This document shows positions 36,204-47,990 of a stretch of 64,000 nt of DNA, in pieces. The stretch comes from Marichromatium purpuratum 984 (GTDB lineage: Bacteria; Pseudomonadota; Gammaproteobacteria; Chromatiales; Chromatiaceae). The stretch covers positions 2,695,001 to 2,759,000 of the forward strand of contig NZ_CP007031.1 in assembly GCF_000224005.2 (NCBI RefSeq), written 5' to 3'. Each line of letters begins with the position of its first letter. Positions within the stretch are counted from its first letter, which is position 1. The notes beneath the pieces are model-generated. The model was not told the origin of the DNA, searched no databases, and was given only the letters and a program-made list of their open reading frames with translations. Made by a program: the position numbers and the translations under genes.

Positions 36204-36593
36204 ATGCCAAGCGCCCCGAGCCGTTCGCTCGAGACCTTCCCCAACCCCCAGCCCGAACGCGACTACACCATCCGCATTCGCGTGCCCGAGTTCACCTGTC
36301 TGTGTCCCAAGACCGGCCAGCCGGACTTCGCCGAACTCACCCTCGAGTACATCCCCGAGGCCCGCTGTGTCGAACTCAAGGCGCTGAAGAACTACGTCTG
36401 GTCCTATCGCGACGAAGGCGCCTTCCACGAGGCGGTGACCAATCGCATCCTCGGCGACCTGGTGGCGGCCACCGAGCCGCGCTTCATGCGTCTGACCGCG
36501 GACTTCAACGTGCGCGGCGGCATCTACACCAAGGTTGTCGTCGAGCATCGCGCCGCCGACTGGCAGCCCCAGCCCCAGGTGCAGCTGCCCTGA
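36204..36593 (+). CDS. queF: preQ0 reductase (NADPH-dependent 7-cyano-7-deazaguanine reductase)
   Basis: QueF of the short, single-domain type, 129 aa. It reduces preQ0 to preQ1 in queuosine biosynthesis. The nucleophilic Cys is in [14 protein letters not shown], followed by [21 protein letters not shown] and [10 protein letters not shown], all family signatures. AGGAG precedes the ATG. The FGGY kinase gene starts 5 nt after the stop but has no known link to queuosine. Confidence 0.95.
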   Translation: MPSAPSRSLETFPNPQPERDYTIRIRVPEFTCLCPKTGQPDFAELTLEYIPEARCVELKALKNYVWSYRDEGAFHEAVTNRILGDLVAATEPRFMRLTADFNVRGGIYTKVVVEHRAADWQPQPQVQLP

Positions 36594-36598
36594 GGCCG

Positions 36599-37891
36599 AT
36601 GCGCGGGGGTGCGGCCTTCATCGGGATCGACCTCGGCACCTCCGGGTGCCGTGCGGTGGCGATCGATGCCACCGCCGAGCCACTCGCCGAAACCCGCGCC
36701 GCACTCCCCGACTCGGCCCGATCGGCCTCCGGTCGGGCCGAACAGAACCCCGAGGACTGGTGGCGGGCGCTCACCGAGGTGCTGCGCGCGCTGGTCGCCA
36801 CACTCCCCGATCATCGCCCCGCAGCGCTCGCCGTGGCCGCCACCTCCCCTACTTTGTTGCTCGCCGATACCGCCGGCGACCCGCTCGGCCCGGCGCTGAT
36901 GTACGACGACCAGAGCGGACACCGGGCCGCCGCGCAGATCGCCGCCAGCGCACCGGCCACCAGCATCGCGCGCGGTCCCGGCTCGGGCCTGGCTAAGCTG
37001 CTCGCGCTCCATGACCGGCTCGCCCCCACAGGCCCGTTCTGGGCGCTGCACCAGGCCGATTGGATCGCCGCCCGACTGACCGGCGTGCTGGCCGCGAGCG
37101 ACTGGCACAACGCCCTCAAGCTCGGTCACGACCCCGAATGCGCGGACTGGCCCGACTGGGTCGGCGCACTGCTGCCACCCGGCGCACGGCTGCCGCGGGT
37201 ACTCGCCCCCGGCACCCGGATCGCGCCACTCACTCCCGCTGTGGCCGCCACCACCGGACTGCCCCCGACCACCCAGGTGGTCGCCGGCACCACCGACAGC
37301 ACCGCCGCAGCGCTCGCCGCCGGACTCGCGCGACCGGGCGAGGCGCTCACCAGCCTCGGCACCACCCTGGTGGTCAAGGTGGTCTCGCCGCACCGCATCG
37401 AGGCCCCGGACCACGGCGTCTACAGCCACCGCTACGGCACGCACTGGCTGGTCGGCGGCGGCTCCAACAGTGGCGCCGGGGTGCTGCGGCGCGAGTTCGA
37501 CGATGACGCCCTCGTCACGCTCAGCGCACGCATCGACCCCGAGCGCGACTCCGGGCTCGACTACTACCCGCTGCCGGGGATCGGCGAACGCTTCCCGCGC
37601 CCCGACCCGCATCTCGCGCCCCGACTCGACCCCCACCCCGGCGACCCGGTACGCCGTCTCCACGGCCTGCTCGAGGGCATCGCCCGGATCGAGGCCGAGG
37701 GCTACGCCCGGCTCGCCGAACTCGGCGCGCCACGGCCACGCCACGTGCTCAGCATCGGCGGCGGTGCATGCAATCGCACCTGGACGCGGATACGCGAGCG
37801 CCTGCTCGGCTGCACCGTACTGCGCGCCTCACACCAGCAAGCGGCCTTCGGCGCAGCATTGCTCGCCCGAGCAGGTGCCGCCGACGGCTGA
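36599..37891 (+). CDS. FGGY-family carbohydrate kinase
   Basis: 430 aa, ATP-dependent sugar kinase of the FGGY family, with closest resemblance to xylulokinase-type members. Visible: phosphate 1 motif FIGIDLGTSGCRAV, GTTDSTAAALAAGLARPGEA with LTSLGTTLVV (adenosine/phosphate 2 region) and GGGACNRTW near the end. It is shorter than classical xylulokinases (about 480-500 aa). The substrate is unknown. It begins 5 nt after queF, and the upstream GAGG overlaps the queF stop. Confidence 0.85.
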   Translation: MRGGAAFIGIDLGTSGCRAVAIDATAEPLAETRAALPDSARSASGRAEQNPEDWWRALTEVLRALVATLPDHRPAALAVAATSPTLLLADTAGDPLGPALMYDDQSGHRAAAQIAASAPATSIARGPGSGLAKLLALHDRLAPTGPFWALHQADWIAARLTGVLAASDWHNALKLGHDPECADWPDWVGALLPPGARLPRVLAPGTRIAPLTPAVAATTGLPPTTQVVAGTTDSTAAALAAGLARPGEALTSLGTTLVVKVVSPHRIEAPDHGVYSHRYGTHWLVGGGSNSGAGVLRREFDDDALVTLSARIDPERDSGLDYYPLPGIGERFPRPDPHLAPRLDPHPGDPVRRLHGLLEGIARIEAEGYARLAELGAPRPRHVLSIGGGACNRTWTRIRERLLGCTVLRASHQQAAFGAALLARAGAADG

Positions 37892-38013
37892 GACAGCCAT
37901 CGAACACCGTCGCGCCACCCCGCAACGGACTGCTAACATGCAACGATGCGTGGCCACGACGGCCCGGCCGACGTCCGCTTTCTCTCACTTGACCCAAGAA
38001 GGAGCTTCCTGCC

Positions 38014-39300
<1,287 letters not shown>

Positions 39301-39383
39301 GCCCGCGCCCGCCCGGGCCGGGCACACGCCCCCATCCCCCCGACCCGGCGCGCCCCCCGGGCGCGCCCTGGAGCGAGAACACT

Positions 39384-40391
39384 ATGAAAGTCATGGTCAC
39401 CGGCAGCGCCGGTTTCATCGGCTCGGCCCTGTCGCTGCGCCTGCTCGAGCGCGGCGACGAGGTGATCGGCGTCGACAACCTCAACGACTACTACGACGTC
39501 AACCTCAAGCGCGCCCGATTGGCGCGCACCCAGGACCATCCGCGCTTCCACGACCTGCGCATCGACATCGAGGACGGCGCGGCGCTCCATGCCGCCTTCG
39601 CCGAGCATCGCCCCGACCGGGTGGTCAACCTTGCCGCCCAGGCCGGAGTGCGCTACTCGATCGAGAACCCGCTGGCCTACGTCAACACCAACCTCGTCGG
39701 CTTCGCCAACATCCTCGAGGGCTGTCGTCATCACGGCGTCGAACACCTGGTCTACGCCTCGAGCAGCTCGGTCTACGGCGCCAATACCGAGATGCCCTTC
39801 TCGGTGCATCACAACGTCGACCACCCGGTCAGCCTCTACGCGGCGAGCAAGAAGGCCAACGAGCTGATGGCCCACACCTACAGCCATCTCTACCGGCTGC
39901 CGACCACCGGGCTGCGCTTCTTCACCGTCTACGGTCCCTGGGGCCGGCCCGACATGGCGCTGTTCAAGTTCACCCGCGCGATCCTCGCCGGCGAGCCGAT
40001 CGATGTCTTCAACTACGGCAAGCACCGTCGCGACTTCACTTTCATCGACGACATCGTCGAGGGCGTGATCCGGGTGCTCGACCGCGTCCCCGAGGGCAAT
40101 CCCGAGTGGAGCGGCGCGGCCCCAGACGCCGCCTCCAGCGCCGCGCCCTACCGCATCTACAACATCGGCAACAACAATCCGGTGGAGTTAATGGAGTACA
40201 TTGCGGTGCTCGAACGCTGTCTCGGGCGCGAGGCCGAGAAGAACCTGCTGCCGCTGCAGCCCGGCGACGTGCCCGACACCTATGCCGACGTCGCCGATCT
40301 GGTGCGCGACACCGGCTACCAGCCCAATACCTCGGTGGCCGACGGCGTGGCGCGCTTCGTCGACTGGTATCGCGACTTCTATCAGGTGTGA
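39384..40391 (+). CDS. UDP-glucuronate 4-epimerase-like SDR
   Basis: 335 aa extended SDR. N-terminal [10 protein letters not shown] Rossmann motif, [16 protein letters not shown] (signature of UDP-GlcA C4-epimerases), catalytic YAASK, and [17 protein letters not shown]. It interconverts UDP-glucuronate and UDP-galacturonate or the N-acetyl analogues, matching the dehydrogenase upstream. GGAG precedes the ATG. The two form a uronate precursor unit for surface polysaccharide. Confidence 0.92.
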   Translation: MKVMVTGSAGFIGSALSLRLLERGDEVIGVDNLNDYYDVNLKRARLARTQDHPRFHDLRIDIEDGAALHAAFAEHRPDRVVNLAAQAGVRYSIENPLAYVNTNLVGFANILEGCRHHGVEHLVYASSSSVYGANTEMPFSVHHNVDHPVSLYAASKKANELMAHTYSHLYRLPTTGLRFFTVYGPWGRPDMALFKFTRAILAGEPIDVFNYGKHRRDFTFIDDIVEGVIRVLDRVPEGNPEWSGAAPDAASSAAPYRIYNIGNNNPVELMEYIAVLERCLGREAEKNLLPLQPGDVPDTYADVADLVRDTGYQPNTSVADGVARFVDWYRDFYQV

Positions 40392-40400
40392 TCGGGGAGA

Positions 40401-40458
40401 CGGCCCGCACCGAGGGCGGGCCGAGAGGGGAAGACGCCGGGCGAAGACGCCCGGCGTC
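40401..40458. terminator. tandem hairpins between convergent genes
   Basis: Two adjacent stem-loops: CGGCCCGC/GCGGGCCG (40401-40408 with 40416-40423) and GACGCCGGGCG/CGCCCGGCGTC with loop AAGA (40433-40458). They separate the epimerase stop (40391) from the rdgC stop (40465). Confidence 0.65.
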
Positions 40459-40464
40459 GGCGGC

Positions 40465-41376
40465 TCAGATGCCGGCGCGCGCCTCAGCGAGCCCGAACAC
40501 GTCCTCGAGCCGCGCGAGCAGGTTGCGCAGTTGCAGCGCGAACAGCGCGAACTCGGTCTCGAAGCGCACCGCCGGGTCCTCGATCTCGTCGTCGAGGGTG
40601 TCGAGCAGCTCCTCGGCCATGCGCAGACGCTTCAGCGACAGATCGTCGGCGAGGGTGAAGCTGAAGCGCTCGTCCCAGGTCAGCGCGAGCTTCACCGCGC
40701 GCTTGCCGGCGCGCAGATGGGCGAGCACCTCGTCGCTGCTGAGATCGCCACCGCTGATCCGCACCACTCCGCTCTTCTCCTCGGCGTCGCGCAGCTCGCA
40801 GGCGTCACCGGCGACGAAATCGGCCGGGGCGCTGTCCTCGAGCAGCCAGCGCGAGAGCACCTCGGCAGGGTGCTCGGCCGGCGCCGGCAGCAACGCCGGC
40901 AGGCTGCCCAGGGTCTCGCGCAGCAGCGAGACGACCTCTTCGGCCTGCTTCTCGCTGGCCGCGTCGATCACCATCCAGCCACTCTCGGTATCGATATAGG
41001 CGCGGGTGCGACGCGAGCGGGTGAAGGCACGCGGCAGCATCTCGTCGACGATCTGCTCGCGCAGCCGACGCCGCTCGGTGCGCCCGACCTCGCGCGACTC
41101 GCCGGCCTCGATCTCGCCGATACGCTCCTCCAGCGCCTCCTTCACCGCCGCCGTCGGCAGCAGACGCTCCTGCTTGCGCGCGCAGATCAGCAGACAGCCC
41201 TCGAGGGGGTGGACCAGGGCACCGCCGTCCTCGCCGAGCGGCGCGCTCCAACCCATGGTCGCGGTCTCCAGCGGACCGCAGGGACGGAACCGGCGTCCGT
41301 CGAGCTGGGTCTCGAGTTCCTGTCCGTCGATGCGGACGGGCTGCTCGAGACGATAGAGTCTGGCGTTCTTGAACAT
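40465..41376 (-). CDS. rdgC: recombination-associated protein RdgC
   Basis: RdgC, 303 aa, the usual length. It is a ring-shaped dsDNA-binding protein that restrains RecA. Conserved start MFKNARLYRLE, then CLLICARKQERLLPTAAVKEAL and the RAGKRAVKLALTWDERFSFTL segment near the C-terminus. The ATG at 41376 has GGGAAAG upstream and gives the family N-terminus. Confidence 0.95.
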   Translation of the reverse strand: MFKNARLYRLEQPVRIDGQELETQLDGRRFRPCGPLETATMGWSAPLGEDGGALVHPLEGCLLICARKQERLLPTAAVKEALEERIGEIEAGESREVGRTERRRLREQIVDEMLPRAFTRSRRTRAYIDTESGWMVIDAASEKQAEEVVSLLRETLGSLPALLPAPAEHPAEVLSRWLLEDSAPADFVAGDACELRDAEEKSGVVRISGGDLSSDEVLAHLRAGKRAVKLALTWDERFSFTLADDLSLKRLRMAEELLDTLDDEIEDPAVRFETEFALFALQLRNLLARLEDVFGLAEARAGI

Positions 41377-41460
41377 TGGCTTTCCCGGCAAAAAGCGCTG
41401 AATTATGCCCGACACGGGAGGAACCGCAAGGACACAGGGCCAGCGGTCAAGGAGGCTGTT

Positions 41461-41774
41461 GAACCACAAAGACGCGAAGGACACCAAGGGGGCGGGTGTT
41501 CAAAACCTCGGTGTTGCCGTGACGGTCCGCTGGTGGCTAACAGCTGGTCGCTCTTATTCCTTCGGGCCATGTCGCTTGCCAGCCCGTGGTGATTCGCTCC
41601 CACCGCGCCAGATTGAGGCCGCTCGATGGCGACTGCAGGCCTGGACCTTGCCGCCAAGATACACCCCTTGGCGATTCGGATCCGCCGCCACCCACCAACA
41701 ACCAGCCACCAGCGGGGCTCGCGCCGAGGCCTTGAGCATTGGATTCCTTTGCGCGCTTCGCGCCTTTGCGGTTC
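41461..41774. repeat. MITE-like inverted-repeat element, copy 1
   Basis: Begins GAACCACAAAGACGCGAAGG and ends with an imperfect complement, CGCGCTTCGCGCCTTTGCGG followed by TTC. Length about 314 nt, no transposase. It fills most of the gap between rdgC and the CorB-like gene. Related end sequences recur at 48685 and 51101, which supports a dispersed repeat family. Confidence 0.65.
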
Positions 41775-41965
41775 GACCTCTCCGGCTAGCGGTTGATATC
41801 CGGCGGCTGAAAAGGCGACCACCGCGGCTTTACGTTAGAATCCAGCGCCGGCACCGGGATGCCCAGCGCCGCCCCGACACGCCCAGGCGTACACCCTGCA
41901 CCACCCGACCCCGATCCATCGCAGCGCCCCAGCTACCACTGATCACCGACCATCGGTAACCCAAC

Positions 41966-43243
41966 GTGAACGATTTTCCCCTGCCCGGCCTGTTCCTGAT
42001 CCTCTTCCTGCTCATCCTGCTGTCGGCCTTCTTCTCGGGTTCGGAGACCGCGCTGCTCACCCTCAACCGCTACCGGCTGCGCCACCAGGCCGACCAGGGC
42101 AACCGCGGGGCGCGGCGTGCGCGCAAGCTGCTCGATCGTCCCGACCGGCTGATCGGGCTGATCCTGCTCGGCAACAACTTCGTCAACATCATGGCCTCCT
42201 CGCTGGCCACGGTGATCGCCATCCGTCTCGGCGGCGAGGCGGCCATCGGCATCGCCGCCGGGCTGCTCACTCTGGTGATCCTGATCTTCGCCGAGGTCAC
42301 CCCCAAGACCTATGCCACGCTCCATCCCGAGCGTCTGGCCTTCCCCGCCGCCTATGTCTACGGCCCCTTGCTCAAGCTGCTCTATCCGGTGGTGTGGCTG
42401 GTCAACCTGTTCACCAACAACCTGCTGCGTCTGATCGGCATCGCCCCCGAGGACGGCGGTCAGGGCACCGCACTCAGCCGCGAGGAGCTGCGCACCGTGG
42501 TCAGCGAGGCCGGGGCGATGATCCCCGAGCGCAGCCGCTCGATGCTGCTCGGCATCCTCGATCTCGAACGCGCCACCGTCGAGGACATCATGATCCCGCG
42601 CAACGAGGTCGACGGCATCGACATCCAGGACAGCGAGGAAGAGATCATCCAGGCGATCCGCAACACCAACTACACCCGTCTGCCGCTGTACGACGGCAGC
42701 ATCGACAACGTCATCGGTGTCTTCCACGCCCGCAACGCGCTGCACGCGATCCTCGAGAAGGGACTCGGCAAGGAACACCTGCGCGCCATCGCCCGTCAAC
42801 CCTACTTCGTCCCCGAGGGCACCCAGCTCTACCAGCAGCTGCTGAACTTCCAGCACACCAAGCAGCGCGTCGGCCTGGTGGTCGACGAATACGGCGACTT
42901 CCTGGGGCTGATCACCCTCGCCGACCTGCTCGAGGAGATCGTCGGCGAGTTCACCACCGACCCCTCGGACAGCATCTCCGAGATCCAGCCAGCCGAGGAC
43001 GGCTCGCTGCTGATCGACTGCGGCATCGGGCTGCGCGAACTCAACCGCGTGCTGCGCTGGGAGCTGCCGACCGACGGGCCCAAGACCCTCAACGGGCTGA
43101 TCCTCGAGTACCTCGAGACCATCCCCGAGCCCGGCACCAGCCTCAAGCTCTCGGGACACCCGATGGAGATCATCCAGACCGCCGACAACGGCGTGAAGAC
43201 GGTCAGGATCATCCCGCGCCCGACACGACGCCCGCGGCGCTGA
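41966..43243 (+). CDS. CNNM/CorB-family transporter with CBS and CorC domains
   Basis: 425 aa. An N-terminal DUF21/CNNM membrane region with three to four helices (about 5-25, 60-80, 88-108, 120-140), beginning LSAFFSGSETALLTLNRYRL, then two CBS motifs (VEDIMIPRNEVDGID, TKQRVGLVVDEYGDFLGLIT) and a C-terminal CorC_HlyC domain. Family members are linked to magnesium/cobalt efflux or homeostasis. The start is GTG at 41966 (MNDFPLPG); the upstream site is weak. Confidence 0.9.
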   Translation: MNDFPLPGLFLILFLLILLSAFFSGSETALLTLNRYRLRHQADQGNRGARRARKLLDRPDRLIGLILLGNNFVNIMASSLATVIAIRLGGEAAIGIAAGLLTLVILIFAEVTPKTYATLHPERLAFPAAYVYGPLLKLLYPVVWLVNLFTNNLLRLIGIAPEDGGQGTALSREELRTVVSEAGAMIPERSRSMLLGILDLERATVEDIMIPRNEVDGIDIQDSEEEIIQAIRNTNYTRLPLYDGSIDNVIGVFHARNALHAILEKGLGKEHLRAIARQPYFVPEGTQLYQQLLNFQHTKQRVGLVVDEYGDFLGLITLADLLEEIVGEFTTDPSDSISEIQPAEDGSLLIDCGIGLRELNRVLRWELPTDGPKTLNGLILEYLETIPEPGTSLKLSGHPMEIIQTADNGVKTVRIIPRPTRRPRR

Positions 43244-43253
43244 GGGGGCGCGA

Positions 43254-43958
43254 TCAGGGCGTGCGCGCCACCACCCAGACCTCGATCTCGCGCCCCCCGG
43301 CACGCCCCAGCACCCGCGCCAGCGCGCTCACCGTGGCGCCGGAGGTCATCACATCGTCGATGATCGCCAGACGCCTGGCGGGCAGCGCCTGGGCCAAGGT
43401 GAAGGCGCCCGGGCCGATGTTGCGCTGGCGCGCGCGGCGCTGCTGGCCGACCTGCGGCGGGGTCGCACGCACCCGCCGACAGAGCCCGGGGTCGACCGCC
43501 ACGTCGAGCGCGGCGCCGGCCACCCGCGCCAGCTCCAGCGCCTGGTTGTAGCCCCGCTCACGCTGGCGCGCCGGGTGCAGCGGCACCGGCACCAGCAGCT
43601 CGGGCAACGGCGGCGCGAGCGCCGCGCGCGTCTCGGCGAGCAGCCGCCCGAGCAGCACCGCGCGATCGAGCCGGGCGTGGAACTTGAGATCGGCGATCAG
43701 CCCCGGCACCAGCCCCTGATAGCGCAGCGGCGCATGACAGCGGACAAAGGGCGGCGGGCGCGCCACGCAGCGCCCGCACCAGCGCCCGGCACCGAGGTCG
43801 CCGTCGAAGGGCTGGGCACAGCGGGCGCAGCAATGGTGGTTGACCGGCAGCTCGGCGCGACAGCCGGCGCAGAGATCGAACCCGGCCTCGCCGGGTGCAC
43901 CACAGAGCACGCAGGTCGGCGGATAGAGCCCCTCGGTCAGACACCCCAGCAGCGTCAT
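43254..43958 (-). CDS. ComF-family phosphoribosyltransferase-like protein
   Basis: 234 aa. An N-terminal cysteine cluster (CVLCG, CAGC, CCARC, WCGRC) forms a probable zinc ribbon, followed by a type I PRTase fold with the PRPP loop LAIIDDVMTSGATVSALA. ComF/GntX proteins act in DNA uptake and use. In this strand order it is directly divergent from bioB, as gntX/comF genes often are near bioH. Confidence 0.9.
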   Translation of the reverse strand: MTLLGCLTEGLYPPTCVLCGAPGEAGFDLCAGCRAELPVNHHCCARCAQPFDGDLGAGRWCGRCVARPPPFVRCHAPLRYQGLVPGLIADLKFHARLDRAVLLGRLLAETRAALAPPLPELLVPVPLHPARQRERGYNQALELARVAGAALDVAVDPGLCRRVRATPPQVGQQRRARQRNIGPGAFTLAQALPARRLAIIDDVMTSGATVSALARVLGRAGGREIEVWVVARTP

Positions 43959-44007
43959 CGCGGCCTGCCCCGGACGATGCGCGGTAAACCAGAGGCATCC
44001 TCAAAAG

Positions 44008-44036
44008 TTGACAAGCCAGCAAAAACCGATAGCATC
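44008..44036 (+). promoter_or_regulatory. promoter of the biotin operon
   Basis: TTGACA (44008-44013), 17-nt spacer, TAGCAT (44031-44036). The predicted start of transcription near 44043 lies downstream of the ATG at 44039, which argues that bioB starts at 44069. Confidence 0.6.
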
Positions 44037-44068
44037 TGATGGATTTTGTCAGCCATCCGGACCCTCCC

Positions 44069-45109
44069 ATGTCAGCCACCCTGCAAGCACCCCCGATCCG
44101 CACCGACTGGACCGTCGACGAGGTTCTCGCCATCCTCGAGCAACCGTTCAACGACCTGATGTTCGAGGCCCAGTGCGCCCATCGCGCCCGCTTCGACCCG
44201 CACCAGATCCACGTCAGCACCCTGCTCAACATCAAGACCGGTGCCTGCCCCGAGGACTGTGGCTACTGCTCGCAGAGTTCGAAGAACCACACCGGGCTGG
44301 AGCGCGAGCGGCTGCTCGAACTCGAGACCGTGCTCGCCGCCGCACGCGCCGCGCGCGATCAGGGCGCGACCCGCTTCTGCATGGGCGCGGCCTGGCGCAA
44401 CCCCAGTGACAACAACCTCGAGCACGTCATCGCCATGATCAAGGGGGTCCACGACCTCGGGCTCGAGACCTGCGTCACCCTCGGCATGCTCGACGCCGAG
44501 CAGGCGCGCGCACTCAAGGACGCCGGGCTGGACTACTACAACCACAACCTCGACACCTCGCCCGAGTTCTACGGCCAGGTGATCACCACCCGCACCTACG
44601 AGGACCGACTGCGCACCCTCGGACACGTCCGCGAGGTCGGCCTCAAGACCTGCAGCGGCGGTATCCTCGGCATGGGCGAGTCGCGCCGCGACCGCGCCTC
44701 CATGCTCCAGCAGCTCGCCACCCTGCCGGCCCACCCCGAGTCGGTGCCGATCAACATGCTGGTGCAGGTCGAGGGCACGCCGCTGTTCGGGCGCGACGCC
44801 ATCGACCCGTTCGAGTTCATCCGCGTCGTCGCCACCACCCGACTGGTGATGCCGGCCTCGCACATCCGGCTCTCCGCCGGGCGTCACGACATGAGCGACG
44901 AGATGCAGTCGCTGTGCTACCTCGCCGGGGCCGACTCGATCTTCTACGGCGACCACCTGCTCACCACCAAGAACGCCGGCACCAACCGCGACCGCGACCT
45001 GTTCGCGCGGCTCGATATGCACTTCGTCGAGGACCACGGCGAGCGCGAGGAGCCCGGCGCCTGCAAGCGTCACGTCAAACTCGAAGAGATGCTGCCGAGC
45101 GACGCATGA
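44069..45109 (+). CDS. bioB: biotin synthase
   Basis: BioB, 346 aa, radical-SAM enzyme that inserts sulfur into dethiobiotin. The SAM-cluster cysteines are Cys60, Cys64 and Cys67 ([13 protein letters not shown]); [13 protein letters not shown] and the late RLSAGRHDM segment with its Arg ligand of the 2Fe-2S cluster are present. The ATG at 44069 is chosen because it lies after the predicted transcription start. The stop overlaps the bioF start (ATGA). Confidence 0.97.
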   Translation: MSATLQAPPIRTDWTVDEVLAILEQPFNDLMFEAQCAHRARFDPHQIHVSTLLNIKTGACPEDCGYCSQSSKNHTGLERERLLELETVLAAARAARDQGATRFCMGAAWRNPSDNNLEHVIAMIKGVHDLGLETCVTLGMLDAEQARALKDAGLDYYNHNLDTSPEFYGQVITTRTYEDRLRTLGHVREVGLKTCSGGILGMGESRRDRASMLQQLATLPAHPESVPINMLVQVEGTPLFGRDAIDPFEFIRVVATTRLVMPASHIRLSAGRHDMSDEMQSLCYLAGADSIFYGDHLLTTKNAGTNRDRDLFARLDMHFVEDHGEREEPGACKRHVKLEEMLPSDA

Positions 45110-46275
45110 GCCTCGATGCCCTCGCCCCCGAACTCGAGCGGCTGCGCGATGCCGACCTCTACCGCCGGCGCCGCGTCCAGCAGGGTCCGCAGCAGCCGCG
45201 CGCCCGCATCGACGGGCGCGAGCTGCTGAGCTTCTGCAGCAACGACTATCTCGGGCTGGCCAACCACCCCAAGGTGATCGCCGCGCTGCAACGCGGTGCC
45301 GAGCGCTGGGGTGTGGGCAGTGGCGCGGCGCACCTGGTCAACGGCCACAGCGCCGCGCACGAGGCGCTGGAGGAGGAACTTGCCGCCTTCACCGGGCGCG
45401 AGCGCGCGCTGCTCTTCTCCACCGGCTACATGGCCAACCTCGGGGTGATCAGCGCCCTCGCCGGGCGTCGCGACACCCTGCTCCAGGACAAGCTCAACCA
45501 CGCCTCGCTGCTCGACGCCGCGCAGCTCTCGCGCGCCACCCTGCGCCGCTACGCCCATGCCGACGCCGACGCGCTCGCCGCGCAGCTCGAGCGTCACCCG
45601 GAGACCCGGCTGGTGATCACCGACGGCGTGTTCAGCATGGACGGCGATCTCGCCCCGCTGCCCGCGCTCGCCGAGCGGGCGCGGCGCGCCGGCGCCTGGC
45701 TGATGGTCGACGACGCCCATGGTCTCGGCGTGCTCGGCCCCGGCGGGCGCGGCTCGCTCGCGCACTTCGGGCTCGATCAGGACGCGGCACCCATCCTGAT
45801 GGGCACCCTGGGCAAGGCGCTCGGCGTCTCCGGCGCCTTCGTCGCCGGCCCGGCGGTGCTAATCGAGACCCTGATCCAGCGCGCCCGCAGCTATATCTAC
45901 ACCACCGCCACGCCGCCGGCGCTGGCCGAGGCCACCCGGTTCAGCCTGCGTCTGGCCGAGCGCGAGACCTGGCGTCGCGAGCACCTGCAGGCGCTGATCA
46001 TTCGGCTGCGCGACGGCGCGACCCGGCTCGGTCTCGAACTGATGGCGAGCGCCACCCCGATCCAACCGCTGGTCGCCGGCAGCGCCGCGCGCGCCCTGGC
46101 CTGGAGCCGGGCGCTCGAAGAACGTGGCATCCTCGTCGGCGCCATCCGGCCACCGACCGTGCCCGAGGGCAGCGCGCGACTGCGCATCACCCTCTCGGCC
46201 GCCCATACCGAGTCCGACGTCGACCGGCTGCTCGCGGCGCTCGCCGAGCTGCCCCGCGCCGATCGCGCGGACTGA
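45106..46275 (+). CDS. bioF: 8-amino-7-oxononanoate synthase
   Basis: BioF, 389 aa, PLP-dependent condensation of pimeloyl-ACP with alanine. Visible: [16 protein letters not shown], the [14 protein letters not shown]-binding aspartate and the Schiff-base lysine about residue 237 in [11 protein letters not shown]. Translation is coupled to bioB by a 4-nt overlap. Confidence 0.97.
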   Translation: MSLDALAPELERLRDADLYRRRRVQQGPQQPRARIDGRELLSFCSNDYLGLANHPKVIAALQRGAERWGVGSGAAHLVNGHSAAHEALEEELAAFTGRERALLFSTGYMANLGVISALAGRRDTLLQDKLNHASLLDAAQLSRATLRRYAHADADALAAQLERHPETRLVITDGVFSMDGDLAPLPALAERARRAGAWLMVDDAHGLGVLGPGGRGSLAHFGLDQDAAPILMGTLGKALGVSGAFVAGPAVLIETLIQRARSYIYTTATPPALAEATRFSLRLAERETWRREHLQALIIRLRDGATRLGLELMASATPIQPLVAGSAARALAWSRALEERGILVGAIRPPTVPEGSARLRITLSAAHTESDVDRLLAALAELPRADRAD

Positions 46276-46301
46276 CCCCACTGCATCGTAAGGAGACCCG
46301 C

Positions 46302-47060
46302 GTGTCCACCGGATCCAACCCGTCCCTGCCGCTGGTACTGCTCCACGGCTGGGGCATGAACGCCGCCGTCTGGGACGGCCTGCCGCCACAGCTCGGCGGC
46401 CTGCCGACCCAGACCATCGAACTCCCCGGCCACGGCGCCCGGACGCCCGCCCGCGCCGACCTCTGGGCCTGGGCCGATGCCTGCCTGGAGGCCGCCCCCG
46501 AGGAGGCGGTGTGGCTCGGCTGGTCGCTCGGCGGACTGGTCGCCCAGGCCGCTGCGCTGCGCGCACCCAAGCGGGTGCGCGGACTGATCCAGCTCACCGC
46601 CACGCCGCGCTTCGTCCAGGCCGCCGACTGGCGCCCGGCGATGGCCGAGGAGACCCTCGGTCAGTTCCACCAGGGTCTGCTCGACGACCCCAGCGGCACC
46701 CTCTCGCGCTTCCTCGCGCTCCAGGTACGCGGCAGCGACGCCGCGCGCGAGACCCTGCGCACCCTGCGCCAGGAACTCACCACGCGCCCCGAGCCCGACC
46801 CGCGCGCACTCGCCGACGGACTCGACCTGCTGCGCGACGAGGACCTGCGCGGCCAGCTCCCCGACATCGCCTGTCCGGCGCTGTGGCTGTTCGGCAGTCA
46901 CGACGCCCTGGTGCCGGCGGCGGTGGCCGAGCGCATCGAGCTGATCATGCCTGGTGCCCGCACCCAGGTGATCGCCGGCGCCGCGCACGCGCCGCACATC
47001 TCGCACCGCCGCGAGACCCTGACGGCGATCGAGGACTTCGTCGCCGAGGCATTGGGCTGA
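46302..47060 (+). CDS. bioH: pimeloyl-ACP methyl ester carboxylesterase
   Basis: BioH, 252 aa alpha/beta hydrolase. It frees pimeloyl-ACP from its methyl ester. Catalytic triad: Ser in GWSLGG, Asp in SHDALVP, His in AAHAPH; LLHGWGMNAAVW is the oxyanion segment. GTG start with AAGGAGA upstream. The stop shares one base with the bioC ATG (TGATG). Confidence 0.95.
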   Translation: MSTGSNPSLPLVLLHGWGMNAAVWDGLPPQLGGLPTQTIELPGHGARTPARADLWAWADACLEAAPEEAVWLGWSLGGLVAQAAALRAPKRVRGLIQLTATPRFVQAADWRPAMAEETLGQFHQGLLDDPSGTLSRFLALQVRGSDAARETLRTLRQELTTRPEPDPRALADGLDLLRDEDLRGQLPDIACPALWLFGSHDALVPAAVAERIELIMPGARTQVIAGAAHAPHISHRRETLTAIEDFVAEALG

Positions 47061-47959
47061 TGTCGACGCCCGACCCACGGCTGGCACCGATCGACAAGCG
47101 CCGCGCCCGCGCCAGCTTCGCGCGCGCCGCGCCCGGCTACGACGCCGCGGCGGTGCTGCAGCGCGAGATCGCCGACCGCCTGCTCGAACGACTCGACTAC
47201 ATCCGTCTCCAGCCGCGTCGTATCCTCGACCTCGGCGCCGGCACCGGCTACTGCACCGCCGCGCTGCAACGGCGCTACAAGCGCGCCGAGGTGGTGGCGC
47301 TCGACTTCGCCCAGCCGATGCTGCAGCAGACGCGCCGGCGCGGGCGCTGGTGGCGCCGTGCGCTGTGCGTCTGCGCCGACGCCGAGTCGCTGCCGTTGGC
47401 CGATGACTCGTTCGACCTGATCCTGTCGAGCGCCACCATCCAGTGGTGCAACGACCTCGAACACACCTTCGGCGAGTGTCTGCGCATCCTCCGCCCCGGC
47501 GGTCTGCTGCAGTTCACCACCTTCGGTCCCGACACCCTGCGCGAGCTGCGCGCGGCCTGGGCCGAGGTCGACGGTCACGCCCACGTCAGCCCCTTCACCG
47601 ACATGCACGAGATCGGCGATGCGCTGGTACGCGCCCGCCTCGCCGACCCGGTGATGGACGCCGAGCGGCTGACCCTGACCTATCCCACCACCACCGAGCT
47701 GATGCACGACCTCAAGGCGATCGGCGCACGCAACGCCAGCCGGGACCGCCCGCGCGGCCTGACCGGGCGGGCGCGACTGGCCGCCGTCGCCGAGGCCTAC
47801 GAGCGCGAACGGCGCGACGACGGGCGCCTGCCGGCAACCTACGAGGTGCTCTACGGCCACGCCTGGGCGCCCGAACAGGCGCCCCAGTCGAGCACCGCCG
47901 ACGGCGCCGTCGCGGTGCCGCTCGAGCAGCTCAGCCGCCAGCTCGGCGGACGCGACTGA
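47060..47959 (+). CDS. bioC: malonyl-ACP O-methyltransferase
   Basis: BioC, 299 aa SAM-dependent methyltransferase that starts the pimeloyl branch by methylating malonyl-ACP. N-terminus RRARASFARAAPGYDAAAVLQ, SAM motif ILDLGAGTGYCTAAL, and SSATIQWCNDLEH are typical of BioC. Coupled to bioH. Confidence 0.95.
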   Translation: MSTPDPRLAPIDKRRARASFARAAPGYDAAAVLQREIADRLLERLDYIRLQPRRILDLGAGTGYCTAALQRRYKRAEVVALDFAQPMLQQTRRRGRWWRRALCVCADAESLPLADDSFDLILSSATIQWCNDLEHTFGECLRILRPGGLLQFTTFGPDTLRELRAAWAEVDGHAHVSPFTDMHEIGDALVRARLADPVMDAERLTLTYPTTTELMHDLKAIGARNASRDRPRGLTGRARLAAVAEAYERERRDDGRLPATYEVLYGHAWAPEQAPQSSTADGAVAVPLEQLSRQLGGRD

Positions 47960-47990
47960 CCCACCCCCAGAGACAAGGAGTATCCAGCCG

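Noticed and set aside
41405-41959. Plus-strand open frame of 184 codons after rdgC
   Set aside because: It reads through a MITE-like repeat, has no binding site and no recognisable protein features.
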